Shown in pieces: positions 11,071 through 21,667 of a stretch of 64,000 nt of DNA. The stretch lies in the NCBI RefSeq assembly GCF_026210795.1, contig NC_089460.1, forward strand, positions 2,070,501 to 2,134,500, read 5' to 3'. Each line of letters opens with the position of its first letter. The first letter of the stretch is position 1. Source of the DNA: Rhizophagus irregularis (taxonomy: Eukaryota; Glomeromycota; Glomeromycetes; Glomerales; Glomeraceae). Below the pieces are notes generated by a model. It did no database searches, was not told where the DNA came from, and was given only the letters and a program-made list of their open reading frames with translations. The translations under genes and the position numbers were made by a program.

Positions 11071-12897
11071 TCATGTCTTAGGTTGGGCATCATCCCATCC
11101 ATTATTATAAGAATAATTTAGATTTTCAAGATCATCACGAGGCAGATACAAATCAGAGTCACCAGGGTTGTCATAATTCATCATTGATTCAAGCTCAGAT
11201 AACCTATACTCATGGGCCGTGATAGTATCATTCATCCAGGAGACAGTTTCCTCTAAAGTATTGAGGGTGTGAGCAATCTTTTCAATCTGCGCTTTTAACT
11301 CATCAATGATGTGTTGAGAAAGCGTATAATTAGGATTGTTCTTCAGAAGAGTAGACATAGTATTGTTAGGATGAGGAGTATGTAGAGATTGTGTAGAACC
11401 AGAAGAATTTGCATTGTTCCTAGAATTGGTATTATTGTTACTGAACGGATTGTTACGGTTAGGAACATTAGGACGAGAAGTATTATTATTATTATTATTA
11501 TTGTTGGATCTGGATGAGGACGAATTATTACGGGATCTAGGGGTGGATCGCGATCTTGAACGGGAATTAGATTTATCACGTGATTGGCGCGAATCCTGAC
11601 GACCACGTTGAGGACCAGCATTAAAGCGTGAATATAGTTTGTTAAGGCGATCATTCACTTTGCGTGCGGGACGAGGGTTACATATAGAAGAGGAGCAATC
11701 CAAGCGTCCACAAACATGACATAAAGTGTGAGCTTCATTAGGAGGGTGCCATGTTAAACCTTTGCCTCGAAAAGCCACAGATAACTCTTTCGCTGCCTCA
11801 AGGGTATCAAACGAAGAGAAGTTTAAATATACATAAGGTTTGGGCTTGTAGGAATTGATAAAAAGGGGGACATTAAGGGCTTTAGCGTTGACTTGAGTAG
11901 CAATTTCTAAAAGGTCAGCTTCTTTGATATTCTTTGGAATACTGGCAAGAATGGCGACATGCTCTCTTCGGCTATCGCGTTGGGATTTTGAGAAAGATGC
12001 CAGACAGACGCGTAAGGAATTACCTAGGCAAATGATCACCCAGATATCGTTAAATTGGGTAATTGCATCTGCAGAGGAAAATTGGATATGACCATTATAA
12101 TAATGTTTCTTAGGGGTGAGTTTACACTTGATCACAGTGCCATATCGGGAAAATGCCTGGCGGACCTGCGTCTCGTTTAGGAAAAGTGGGATGTCGGTGA
12201 CAAACAAAGACTTCGCTTTGGCATCTGCAGGGGAATAGTGAGTGAAGACTAAATTGAGAAGATCTGCATGTGGGGAGCTGATACAATCGGTAAAATCTTG
12301 CTGATCGTTGAAGAAGACAAGGATCTTTTTGTTATCGCCTAATCCATCGCAGCGTGCGCGGGCACCATAGAAGGAATATCGGGAGAGTGAACAATCCACT
12401 TTGTCACACATGGAGCGATTGGTGGTAAATTTAGCTTTGAACGCGTCAGGCACGTTGCGTAAATAGGCTGCAGCATGATAACGAGATGGTGCGGATTTGA
12501 TAGCGGCAGCATTACCATCGGCGGATGGCCGACGTTCAGGGATATCGAAGGCAACAGATTTACCTTTGTCATTAGGAGAAGGGTTTGTAGAAACGGGAAG
12601 GGGGTGGGCATGTATAGAAGAATCTAAAGACGTATTAGTAGGAGGAGGTTGAGTAATAACTAGAACTCTATTAATAGGAAGGCCAGAAGGAACGGTGGAA
12701 GTGAGGCTGGAAGCAGGAGCAGAGGGTGAAGTTATATCAACATTCATGGCGTCAGGAGATAATACGCGAACGTTTGTTAGGTGCGCCAGCAGTATTGGTA
12801 GGAGACAAAGGTCGGTCTCCAGACGGAGCGAAGTGTCAGGACGCGGTGGCGGTGGAATATCTGGGTTAATAACAGAAGGAGCTGGAGGTGTTGTCAT
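11071..12897 (-). CDS. LINE ORF1 protein of copy 1 (RRM, zinc knuckle, coiled coil)
   Basis: 608 aa, the RNA-binding partner protein of the LINE. In order: a proline-rich N terminus (PPAPSVINPDIPPPPRP); an RRM-like region near residues 230-320 (SLFVTDIPLF ... NGHIQF) and a second RRM-like segment (HVAILASIPKNIKEADLL); a cysteine knuckle LCHVCGRLDC...C; a Ser/Arg/Asn-rich low-complexity stretch; and a coiled-coil-like segment (QHIIDELKAQIEKIAHTLNTLEETV). Compared with copy 2 it ends about 90 residues early because of a frameshift near 11071; the lost C-terminal part is still visible in other frames at 10780-11074. It is likely non-functional in context. Confidence 0.75.
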   Translation of the reverse strand: MTTPPAPSVINPDIPPPPRPDTSLRLETDLCLLPILLAHLTNVRVLSPDAMNVDITSPSAPASSLTSTVPSGLPINRVLVITQPPPTNTSLDSSIHAHPLPVSTNPSPNDKGKSVAFDIPERRPSADGNAAAIKSAPSRYHAAAYLRNVPDAFKAKFTTNRSMCDKVDCSLSRYSFYGARARCDGLGDNKKILVFFNDQQDFTDCISSPHADLLNLVFTHYSPADAKAKSLFVTDIPLFLNETQVRQAFSRYGTVIKCKLTPKKHYYNGHIQFSSADAITQFNDIWVIICLGNSLRVCLASFSKSQRDSRREHVAILASIPKNIKEADLLEIATQVNAKALNVPLFINSYKPKPYVYLNFSSFDTLEAAKELSVAFRGKGLTWHPPNEAHTLCHVCGRLDCSSSICNPRPARKVNDRLNKLYSRFNAGPQRGRQDSRQSRDKSNSRSRSRSTPRSRNNSSSSRSNNNNNNNNTSRPNVPNRNNPFSNNNTNSRNNANSSGSTQSLHTPHPNNTMSTLLKNNPNYTLSQHIIDELKAQIEKIAHTLNTLEETVSWMNDTITAHEYRLSELESMMNYDNPGDSDLYLPRDDLENLNYSYNNGWDDAQPKT

Positions 12898-13054
12898 AGT
12901 ATAAAGCTCAGCAAAGAGGAAAGCAACTGGGGAATTGTTAGTATTTGTACGAGCACTTAGAAATTTTCAAACGAAAATTTCAAAAATAAATTTTTTATTA
13001 GTATTTTCAAAAATTCAGGAAAGAGTTGCGATGATCCTCATATTTGGTGATTAT

Positions 13055-13397
13055 TTTACAAGTGTATTGTACGTTAAGTGGCCACTACTTTCTGCACCCT
13101 CTATTGAAGGTTATGGAGGTAGGTCGTTCGTATCCTCGCCATCCTTGAACCACCAGATGTCATCAAGGCCACCTTTTTAACCAAGACAACTTATCCAGCA
13201 CGTTCATTAATCAGGCATACCCCAGGGGACCCGAAGGCCTTTGGATCGGAAGAACACCACCCTACTCGTTCTTTAATCCGTTGCATGATACTGTAATGGC
13301 TACTATTATAAACCCCTCACCACTACTACTGTCACGGAGGACTTTTGTCAGATAACCTTCAAACATCTAGACCCCTTCCATACCACCATATTAGGTA
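13055..13397 (-). mobile_element. 5'-truncated SINE-like fragment wedged between LINE copies
   Basis: Read on the minus strand, this 343-bp segment begins with sequence resembling the last ~310 bp of the SINE-like element at 31579-32575: shared blocks include TGGTGGTATGGAAGGG, AAAGTCCTCC and TATCATGCAA. It diverges strongly toward its end. It is bounded on both sides by the LINE target 15-mer (13040-13054, 13398-13412), so it occupies the same position in the array as a LINE copy. The plus-strand ORF at 12935-13180 is a chance reading across the junction. Confidence 0.65.
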
Positions 13398-13674
13398 ATA
13401 TTTGGTGATTATGAGCAAACAGTCTTATGACTTTATCTTTTATTATAAATTTTTTTTAAACGAAAAGTACAATGAACAAATCGAACAATATTACAAAATA
13501 TAGAAAATTAAACAAAAAATAAAAAGAACTAGCTTCACGATTCATACAAGTAAAGAAATCTAAACAAAATAAAATTAAGTAAAGAAAAACTAAACTATTA
13601 CAGAAACGCATACCCCATCTTTACCCGAAGGCCAGTGTGAGTCAACTATCCAGCATGTCCTAAGATCCAATCCG

Positions 13675-16600
13675 TTACCAAAAAGAAATCCTAAGTAGAG
13701 GCTGAACTGTTAAGCGGCGCCAAAAATCCAAATGCGAAATTCAAGATCCCCCACGGATTATATAAGAGGAAACCCAAGAAACCCAGGAATCCAAGGAAGC
13801 TGTCGCCAAGGAAGGTGTCGAAGAGTCAAGAGGAATGTTAGAGGAAGGACGAAGAATAGAAGAAGGCCCAAGAGCTGACGATTTCATTTTTTTTGTAATG
13901 CCTTGAGCTGATTCCCAATGATGAAAGAAAATGGAGTGGCACAACCAGATTTGAACATAAAGGTCAAAATGAAAGTCGTGCAAAGGTGTATCTAAGATAG
14001 ACCATATGATAAGTGAAGAAAAATAGTTTTCAAGAAATTCTGTAAGGGATATCGGTATAAGTCCTCATGCGAGTCTCAGGCAAGAAAATGAAGGAGGGTC
14101 ACAATCCCAACAATCAAGAGCCATAAATTCAGCAGCAAAAGAGTCTGGTAAAGGTATTAAAGATGACGCGGAAAGGAATTTGTCAAGATAATTAGCCCGA
14201 AGAGCCAATAGAAGTGTTTTAAAAGTATTTAAAGGGCTAAATTCCGGTAAGATATAAGGACAAGTCCACAAGTGGTCTAAAGTCTCAGGGAAAAGAGTTA
14301 CATTGAGGACAAAGCCAACTTGGATTATAAAGATGAGGCTTTCGTCTCTGAAGAGTTGTAAGCGTCGGAAGCATATCTAATAGTAGTTTGATATGGAAAC
14401 CACAAAACTCAGAACGGCCATTCCGATGAGAGACAAATTGCTTATTGTTAATGAGACAAAATTTGGTGCAAGCCCAATCAATATCAGAAGTTGAAGAAAA
14501 GGAGTTAAATCTTGGTAACATAGCAAGAGTTAAAAGACTTTTAGCGTCAAAAATATCTCTAATAAATTTCCGGATATTCATATCCACAGGTAAAGAATTA
14601 AATTGTAAAATGCAAGGAGCCAGCAATTCTGAGAAGAAAGATATGAGTCGTTATGAGCGGCTTTGGCTAATGCATCCACATGATTATTCAAAGGGTCATC
14701 AGCGTGAGCAGGAACCTTGATCAAGGAAACATCCAGATTCTTTTGCGACATAATAGTGCGTATGGAGGACCACAAAAGGTGGTTGGATTCTTTAAGCATT
14801 CTGGGAATAAAAGGAGCATCCACATACAAAGACCATAAAGAAAGTAATTGGGCACAATCAGTGGCAACAGTAATCTTTGAATTCTGAGGGAGGGAGTCCA
14901 ATCCGTGCAATAAAGCAAAAATTTCTGAACGTAAAGCAGAAGGAAAAATGGAAGAAATGTTATTATAATGGGATTCCAAAATAAATCCATCAGGATCTAT
15001 AGCAGTCCATGCATAAGCCATCGAAGATATCGGATGACTAGAAGGAGGAAGGAAGGAACCATCAATATACAGTGTAGACACCGAAGAAGGAAGTTGGATA
15101 TCAGAAATCCTAGACACTTGGTTATTCATAAGGAGTAGTCAAATCGGAGCAAAAAGATGAAATAATAAAAGAGATTTGGCATAGCCTAGCGAAGCAGAAA
15201 GTGAAACCGAGCGAGTGTCCGCATGTATGTAAGTACGAGGTTTTGTAGGATAACGGATCAAACTTGATAACGGAACATAAGAAAAGCATCCTTCAGAGGG
15301 ACATCGTTTAAGTAAAGTCTTAGAGGTAGAGGATCGCGGAATAGCAGAGGCACAACCTTGGCATGCAGTAAATTCAGAAAGCAAATCATCAACAGATGAC
15401 GCAATCCAATGTGAAATAAGAGCTTCATTACGTGGAGCAGGATAGGTAGTAATCACACGGCCAACAAGGAAAGAGTTAGTAATACGATTAAAAGAAATAG
15501 CCCATTGAGGGTTAAACCAATAATTTCGACTAATATCTATAAAAGAAATAGAAGCTACAGTATGAGAAATAGGAATTCTAAATTGTGATAAAACAAATAA
15601 AGAAGGAGAATTAGGAATAACAATAAGATTAAATAAATAATTAAACCAAGCAGGCACAGATCCTTTGTTCGATACTCGTTTAAGAAAGCGTAAATCTTTC
15701 CATGAGAGAAGTCGAGAGCCACACGGTGTAATCAATTGAGCAAGAAAATGAGTACAGAAGTTGTTTCGAACATTTTTCATGGAAGTAAATAATTCTTTCG
15801 GTAAAATAGACCGGAGTGGAATCGCCAGACGTAAATCTTTCCTCGGAGGTCAGAACAATAAAGACCACGTGATATTTAGTCGAGAAGAGAACAAAAAAGA
15901 ATTGAATAAAGAATGTGTTCGTAAGGAAGAGGTATGGGACCATGGTTCCAGGTCGATAGTAGAAGGACAGGCGTCACAGTCCAAAAAACCTTGGAGATAA
16001 GTGATCATATAATTGGCAAAGAGCTTATATGAAGGGTGAGAAAAAATTTTCTGCCATGAAGCCACATGAGATGATAGAAATCGGCCAAACGCTTGTTGAA
16101 TAGAGAATGGTAACAATGTGAAAAGCGCAGGAAGAGGAGTGACTGAGGCAAGGCCAGCCTTCTGACGAATAAGGGAAAGCATTGGAGAAACCATGCGGTT
16201 AATGGTGGATTCAGCAAATAATGTGGATTGTAGGCGAAATTCTAGCCTCGGAAGTAAAACAATATTATAAAGATAAGCCACATGTTGTGCCAAAAGTTTT
16301 TTAGGACTAAGTAAAGCAGCCATATCTTTGACCATGGAAACAGTTTGGTTGTGAACAAAACGAGAAGAAGCCGAAAGATTAAACCAAACACCTAAAAAAC
16401 GAAAGGATGTAGATAAGGCTAACGCCTTTAAAGTAAGGGTATGAGATGCAATTAAAGGAGAAAAAGAAAGATCAAATGTTATATTTTGAGAGAATTGTTT
16501 AGAAGAAAGAAGGATATATTTTGCAGAATTTGCTTGAGTATTATTTAAAGTATAAAATTCAGCAGTAATGGAAAGGCGATCTTCAATTCCTCGTTTAGAT

Positions 16601-19083
16601 GAAGCAATCAAAGTAGAGTCATCCATAAATGTGATATGTGAAACAGGAAGGTTATGTTGTTCATATTCAATTGGAGAATAATCCAATAATGCAGAAGATT
16701 TCAAAATAAAGGGATCACAAGCTTCTCGATTAAGTGTGGCAAGTAAAGGATCCAAGTAGATAACCCATAATAGTGGGGAAATGATTTCACCCTGGTCAAT
16801 ACCAATTCTAACTCTATATCCAGAAGTATCACCATGATGGGTAATAATTTTATTATTACGTCTTGTAAAAAGATTGATAATAAATTTAATCAATAAAGAC
16901 GGTATATGCAGGCGAATTAAAGCTAGTCTAAGCATATTCAAATCAATTGCGTCAAAGGCCTTAGAAATGTCTTGAGAAACAATCCATAACTCTTGGTCAT
17001 CACTTTTGTCAAAGCGTCGTTGATGAATAATAGCATCAAGCATCTTAATAGGAATATCAGTAGAACCGCCTGGTAATCCAGCAAAATTACCACCTTGAAG
17101 CACTTGATTGTCAGCTAAGATTTTTGAAAGTCGAGTTGTAACGACCTTAACCACACATTTTCGTACAGTTTCCAGCAAAGTGATAGGCTGCGTATTTTTT
17201 AATTGGGCATCAAATTCATGAGGCTTTGGAATGGGATAAACAAGCGCTTCACGCCAATCAGCAGGAATATCGCCTTGATTAAGACAGGCATTAGCTAAAA
17301 TAAGAGACAAATTAAAAGCTTCGCCAGTTAAATGTTTGAGCATCTCATAAGAGATCTTGGAAGGACCAGAGGCTTTGTTATTAGGCATAGAATGGAGAGT
17401 GCTCGTCCATTCATCTTCCAGAATAGGAGACATGACCGAGTTGTATAATGATGAATCAATACCAGAAAGAGGAGTATAAGCTCTTTGCCAACGTGGAGGA
17501 AATGAATCCGTAGAAGAATACTGGACCAAAGGAGGAGTAACAACCGATTGGAAGTGTTTAATAGCAGCTTGTTTGATATATGTGGGATCAGTAAGTAAAG
17601 TGGGTTTGGAGTCAATAACAACCAAGACTCTATCAAGAACGATAGAACGATGTTCCACTGATAGGGCTAAAGAGATAAAGGAACCTGGAGACGTAGAGAA
17701 ATATTCATCTCTGAGAGCAGTATAATATTCAATGGAATTCACACGATGTTGATGAAATTGTGTGGAAAGATAAGCTGAGACCAAAGCTTTTTGTGAACGC
17801 AAAAACTTGATGAAAGCAGGAAGTGGTGTCGTATTATAAATAGGTATAGTATAATCTTTTAAAAGAGATTTGAGAAGAGTTAATTGTGTAGGCAAAGAAT
17901 TAATCATCTGTGAAATTTGAGCAGGATGACTAGGCCTAGATGTGGTCAATTTAAACAATAATCTATCCAAGAACTTGTTGATAGTAATAAGCATGGTAAG
18001 CTCGGGAGGATATTTATGATGGTGAGTATTGGATACATGTTGAAACGGTAGAGAGTCAATGGCACCACCAAGAATAGAGCGTTTAAGAGCGTGCCAAAGT
18101 TTATCCAAAGGAAGAACTGAAAGTGAAGATAAGGAGGGATAATGTGTGGCCAAATACAACTCAAGTCGTGAGTTTACTTCATTGGAAAATGTCATCCAAG
18201 AATCCTCTTTGATATTTTTGTAAAGAAAAATGGTGCGTTGTTCGCTTTTTTGTTTTAATCTAGCTTTAGCTAGAGTAGCGAAACAAGAGCTAAAATCAAA
18301 GGCCGTTATAAGTACATGGTGATCAGTAAATTGATTATCATTCAACTTAGGGCAAGTTTCAACATGAGAGAAAAGACCAGGAGCAGGAAATCCAGGGGAC
18401 GACCAAATATAATCAAGTCTTGAAGAACCATTCGGATAATAGAAGGTAGGACTTGAACCTGAAATTGAAGAGGTATGGGATTGATGATCCGTAAAATATC
18501 GAGAAGAAAGTGATCGCAAAATTTTCAAATGATGTTGAGGAAGATGTGAATGTGAAATTTCATCAGCATTAAAATCACCAAGGATGACTACATGATAATT
18601 ATTAGAACGGGCATTATCAAGCCATAAATTAAGTTGTGCAAAAATAGCATCGCGTTCTTTATAATGAATAGAATGATAAGAAGAGATATAGACAGAAATA
18701 ATAGAAATTTTTGTTTGGTGAAAAAAAAGATCTAATTTTAAAAGACGACCTTTCCAAGGATCAATCTTCTGAACATGTTTATGTAAAGGATGGCGAAGTA
18801 AAAGACCAACACCATCATGAGGTCGTGAATTAGAAGGGGAAGGAGCCCAATAGGACTTAAAATTATGTTGGGAATGTTCAGTTTGATAAATAAATTTAGC
18901 ACTGGAAGAAGTAAGACGAGTATCATTTAAAGATAACACGCCGAAAGAAGAATGGAGAAAGTAATTTAACAAATGCAATTGTCTAACAGGGGAACATAAA
19001 CCATTAACATTAAGTTGACCAAATTTAATAAGAGGGGAAGGAGAAGAGGGATAGATACTGTTATTAAGATTATCAGGTAACAC
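13675..19083 (-). pseudogene. LINE ORF2 of copy 2 (endonuclease-RT intact, RNase H broken)
   Basis: An open 1077-codon stretch (15850-19083) encodes the APE-type endonuclease (FGQLNVNGL near residue 22, ILGDFNADE, RLDYIW, TDHHVL) and RT (SGPSKISYEMLK, LPGGSTDIPIKML, SQDISKAFDAIDL, IGIDQGEIISPLL, catalytic FMDDSTLIASS). It stops at a TGA (15850) where copy 1 has CGA. Beyond the TGA the same frame continues into RNase H (15139-15780, then 14578-15129: YIDGSFLPP, SALRSEIFALLHGL, VATDCAQLL, NNHVDALAKAA). More frameshifts follow before the final zinc finger and TAA at 13675. ORF2 starts 48 bp downstream of the ORF1 stop. The usual endonuclease Glu in the QET-type motif reads Asp (LNDTRLT) in all three copies. 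Confidence 0.85.
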
Positions 19084-19131
19084 ACTGTCAGGGGGTGAAG
19101 TCCCTGTAAATCACCAAAATTAAGTTGGTAT

Positions 19132-21248
19132 TCAATCATTAGAAGGGGAAGGCTTTGATGGGGAAAAGGAGTCCAATTTATCCATAATCGAACCAAGTTG
19201 GGCAGAAAGATTCTTTTGTGTGTTAGAGACATTAGAAATTTCCAATTGCAGACGGGAAGCATTAGCATCAGGGGCAATAATAGTATGTCGAGAGTTAGGT
19301 AAGGGGACATGTCGTCTTGACAAGACGGAATTAGGATCCAAAGTTGAGAAGGAGGCATCAGGAGAAGTATCCATAAGAGAAGGAGAAGTATGGGGAGGAA
19401 GATTGAATCCTGAATTCGTGTCGTGGGCTGTGACATCATCCCATCCATTATCATAAGAGTGAGTTTCATGGTCATTATGAGGTGGGTACAAATCAGAGTC
19501 ACCAGAATTATTGTTATCATAATTCATCATTGATTCGAGCTCAGATATTCTATAATCATGATGCGTGATAGTATCCTGCATCCAGGAAACAGTTTCATCA
19601 AGAGATTTGAGGGTAGTGGCAATCTCTTTGATCTGTGCCTTTAACTCATCAATGATATGTTGAGGAAGTGTATAGGCAGAATTGTCAGAAGAAGAGGTAT
19701 GTGTAGAACTAATAGGATGAGGTACAAGTGGAGGTTGAGTAGAACCAAAAGAATTTTCATTATTCTTAGGATTATAATTATTATTGTTGGTCTGGTTACT
19801 ACGTCGAGAAGTATTAGGATGAGAAGTGTTAGTATTATTGTTACTGTTGTTGAAACGGGATGAAAAGGAACTATTATTGCGGGATCTGGAATTAGATCGT
19901 GATCTTGAACGGGAATTGGATTTATCACGTGATTGGCGTGAATCCTGACGACCACGTTTAGGGCCAGCATTGAAGCGAGAATAAAGTTTGTTAAGGCGAT
20001 CATCCACTTTTCGTGTAGAACGAGGATTACAAACAGAAGGTGAACAACCAGGACGCCCACAAACATGGCATAAAGTATGTGCTTTATTGGGAGGGTGCCA
20101 CGTCAACCCTTTGCCACGGAAAGCTACGGTCATTTCTTTCGCAGCCTCAAGAGTGTCAAATGAAGAGAAATTCAAATATGCATAGGGTTTAGGCTTGTAG
20201 GAGTTGATAGATAGTGGAACGTTAAGGGCTTTAGCATTAACTTGAGTAGCAATTTCTAGAAGGTCGGCCTCTTTAATATTTTTTGGGATGCCGACAAGGA
20301 TAGCAACATGTTCTCTACGGCTGTCACGCTGGGATTTCGAGAAAGATGCCGGGCAGACACGTAAAGAATTACCAAGGCAAATGATCGCCCAAATATCATT
20401 AAATTGGGTAATTGCATCCGCGGAGGAGAATTGGATATGACCATTATAGTAATGTTTCTTAGGGGTGAGTTTGCATTTAATCACAGTGCCATATCGGAAA
20501 AATGCCTGGCGGACTTGCGTCTCGTTTAGGAAAAGTGGGATGTCGGTAACAAACAAAGACTTCGCTTCGTCATTGAGTTTGGCATCTGCAGGGGAATAAT
20601 GAGTGAAGGCTAAATTGAGAAGATCTGCACGTGGGGAGCTGACACAATCGGTATAATCATGCTGATCATTAAAGAAGACAAGGATCTTTTTATTATCGCC
20701 TGATCCATCACAGCGTGCGCGGGCGCCATAAGAAGAATATCGGGAGAGTGAACAATCCACTTCGTCACACATGGAGCGATTGGTGGTGAATTTAGTTTTG
20801 AACGCGTCAGGTGCGTCGCGTAGATAGGCTGCAGCATGATAACGAGTGGATGCGGATTTGATAGCAGCAGCATTACCATCGGGGGATGGTTGGCGTTCTG
20901 GGATATCGAAGGCAACAGCCTTGCCTTTACCATCGGTGTTGGAGGGAGCATGGATAGAAGCGTCAACAGTTTCAACAGGAGTAGTAGTAGTATGAGGAGA
21001 GGTAATCACTTGGACTTTGTTGACAGGAAGGCCAGAAGGAACGGTAGAAGTAGGGGTAGGAGCAGGGCTGAGGGTGAAGTTATATCAACATTCATCGCGT
21101 CATCAGAGATAGTACGTATACGTTTATTAGGTGCGCCAGCGGTACTAGTGGAAGATAAAGGTCGGTCTCCAGAGGGAGTAGAAACAACAGGACGCGGTGG
21201 CGGTGGAATATCCGGGTTAATAACAGAAGGAGCTGGAGGTGTAGTCAT
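19132..21248 (-). pseudogene. LINE ORF1 of copy 2 (one frameshift near the N terminus)
   Basis: The N-terminal 80 codons (21006-21248, MTTPPAPSVINPDIPPPPRP) are joined to the main 625-codon frame (19132-21009) only through a frameshift near 21065. The main frame holds RRM-like regions (SLFVTDIPLFLNETQVRQAF; HVAILVGIPKNIKEADLLEI), the knuckle LCHVCGRPGCSPSVC, a Ser/Arg-rich tract, a coiled-coil segment (HIIDELKAQIKEIATTLKSL) and a conserved C terminus (LGSIMDKLDSFSPSKPSPSND). Apart from this shift the whole protein is readable, which points to fairly recent activity. Confidence 0.8.
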
Positions 21249-21667
21249 AGTTTAAAGCTCAGTAAAGAGGAAAGCAACTGGGAAATTATTAGTATTCTGA
21301 ACGAGCACTTAGAAATTTTCGAACGAAAATTTCAAAAATAAATTTTATTGGTATTTTCAAAAATTCAGGAAAGAGTTGCGATGATCCTCCATATTTGGTG
21401 ATTATATGCAAACAGTCTTATGACTTTATCTTTTATTATAAATTTTAAACGAAAAGTACAATAATCAAATCGAACAATATTACAAAATATAGAAAATTAA
21501 ACAACAAAAAATAAAAAAAAACTAGCTTCACGATTCATACAAGTAAAGAAATCTAAACAAAATAAAATTAAGTAAAGAAAAACTAAACTATTACAGAAAC
21601 GCATACCCCATCTTTACCCGAAGGCCAGTGTGAGTCAACTATCCAGCATGTCCTAAGATCCAATCCG

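Larger units (their letters stand above)
4764..13039 (-). mobile_element. Site-specific non-LTR retrotransposon, copy 1 (degraded)
   Basis: An about 8.3-kb LINE on the minus strand with a 5' UTR (12898-13039), ORF1 (11071-12897), decayed ORF2 (5027-10880) and a 3' UTR ending at 4764. The 15-mer ATATTTGGTGATTAT borders both ends (4749-4763 and 13040-13054). There is no poly-A tail. The domain order (RRM and zinc-knuckle ORF1; APE-type endonuclease, RT, RNase H and a C-terminal zinc finger in ORF2) fits the I/Tad1 group of LINEs. This is the most decayed of the three copies and carries a 295-bp foldback insertion in ORF2. Confidence 0.85.
13413..21390 (-). mobile_element. Site-specific non-LTR retrotransposon, copy 2
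   Basis: 7978 bp, minus strand. The target 15-mer lies at 13398-13412 on the 3' side and at 21391-21405 on the 5' side. The 5' UTR is 21249-21390, ORF1 lies at about 19132-21248 with one frameshift, ORF2 at 13675-19083, and the 3' end matches copies 1 and 3. ORF2 is uninterrupted through endonuclease and RT, then broken in the RNase H part. Confidence 0.85.

Noticed and set aside
11414-11599. Leucine/arginine-rich plus-strand frames across LINE ORF1 (also 19657-19863, 27772-27960)
   Set aside because: Antisense shadows of the Asn/Ser/Arg-rich low-complexity tract of ORF1.
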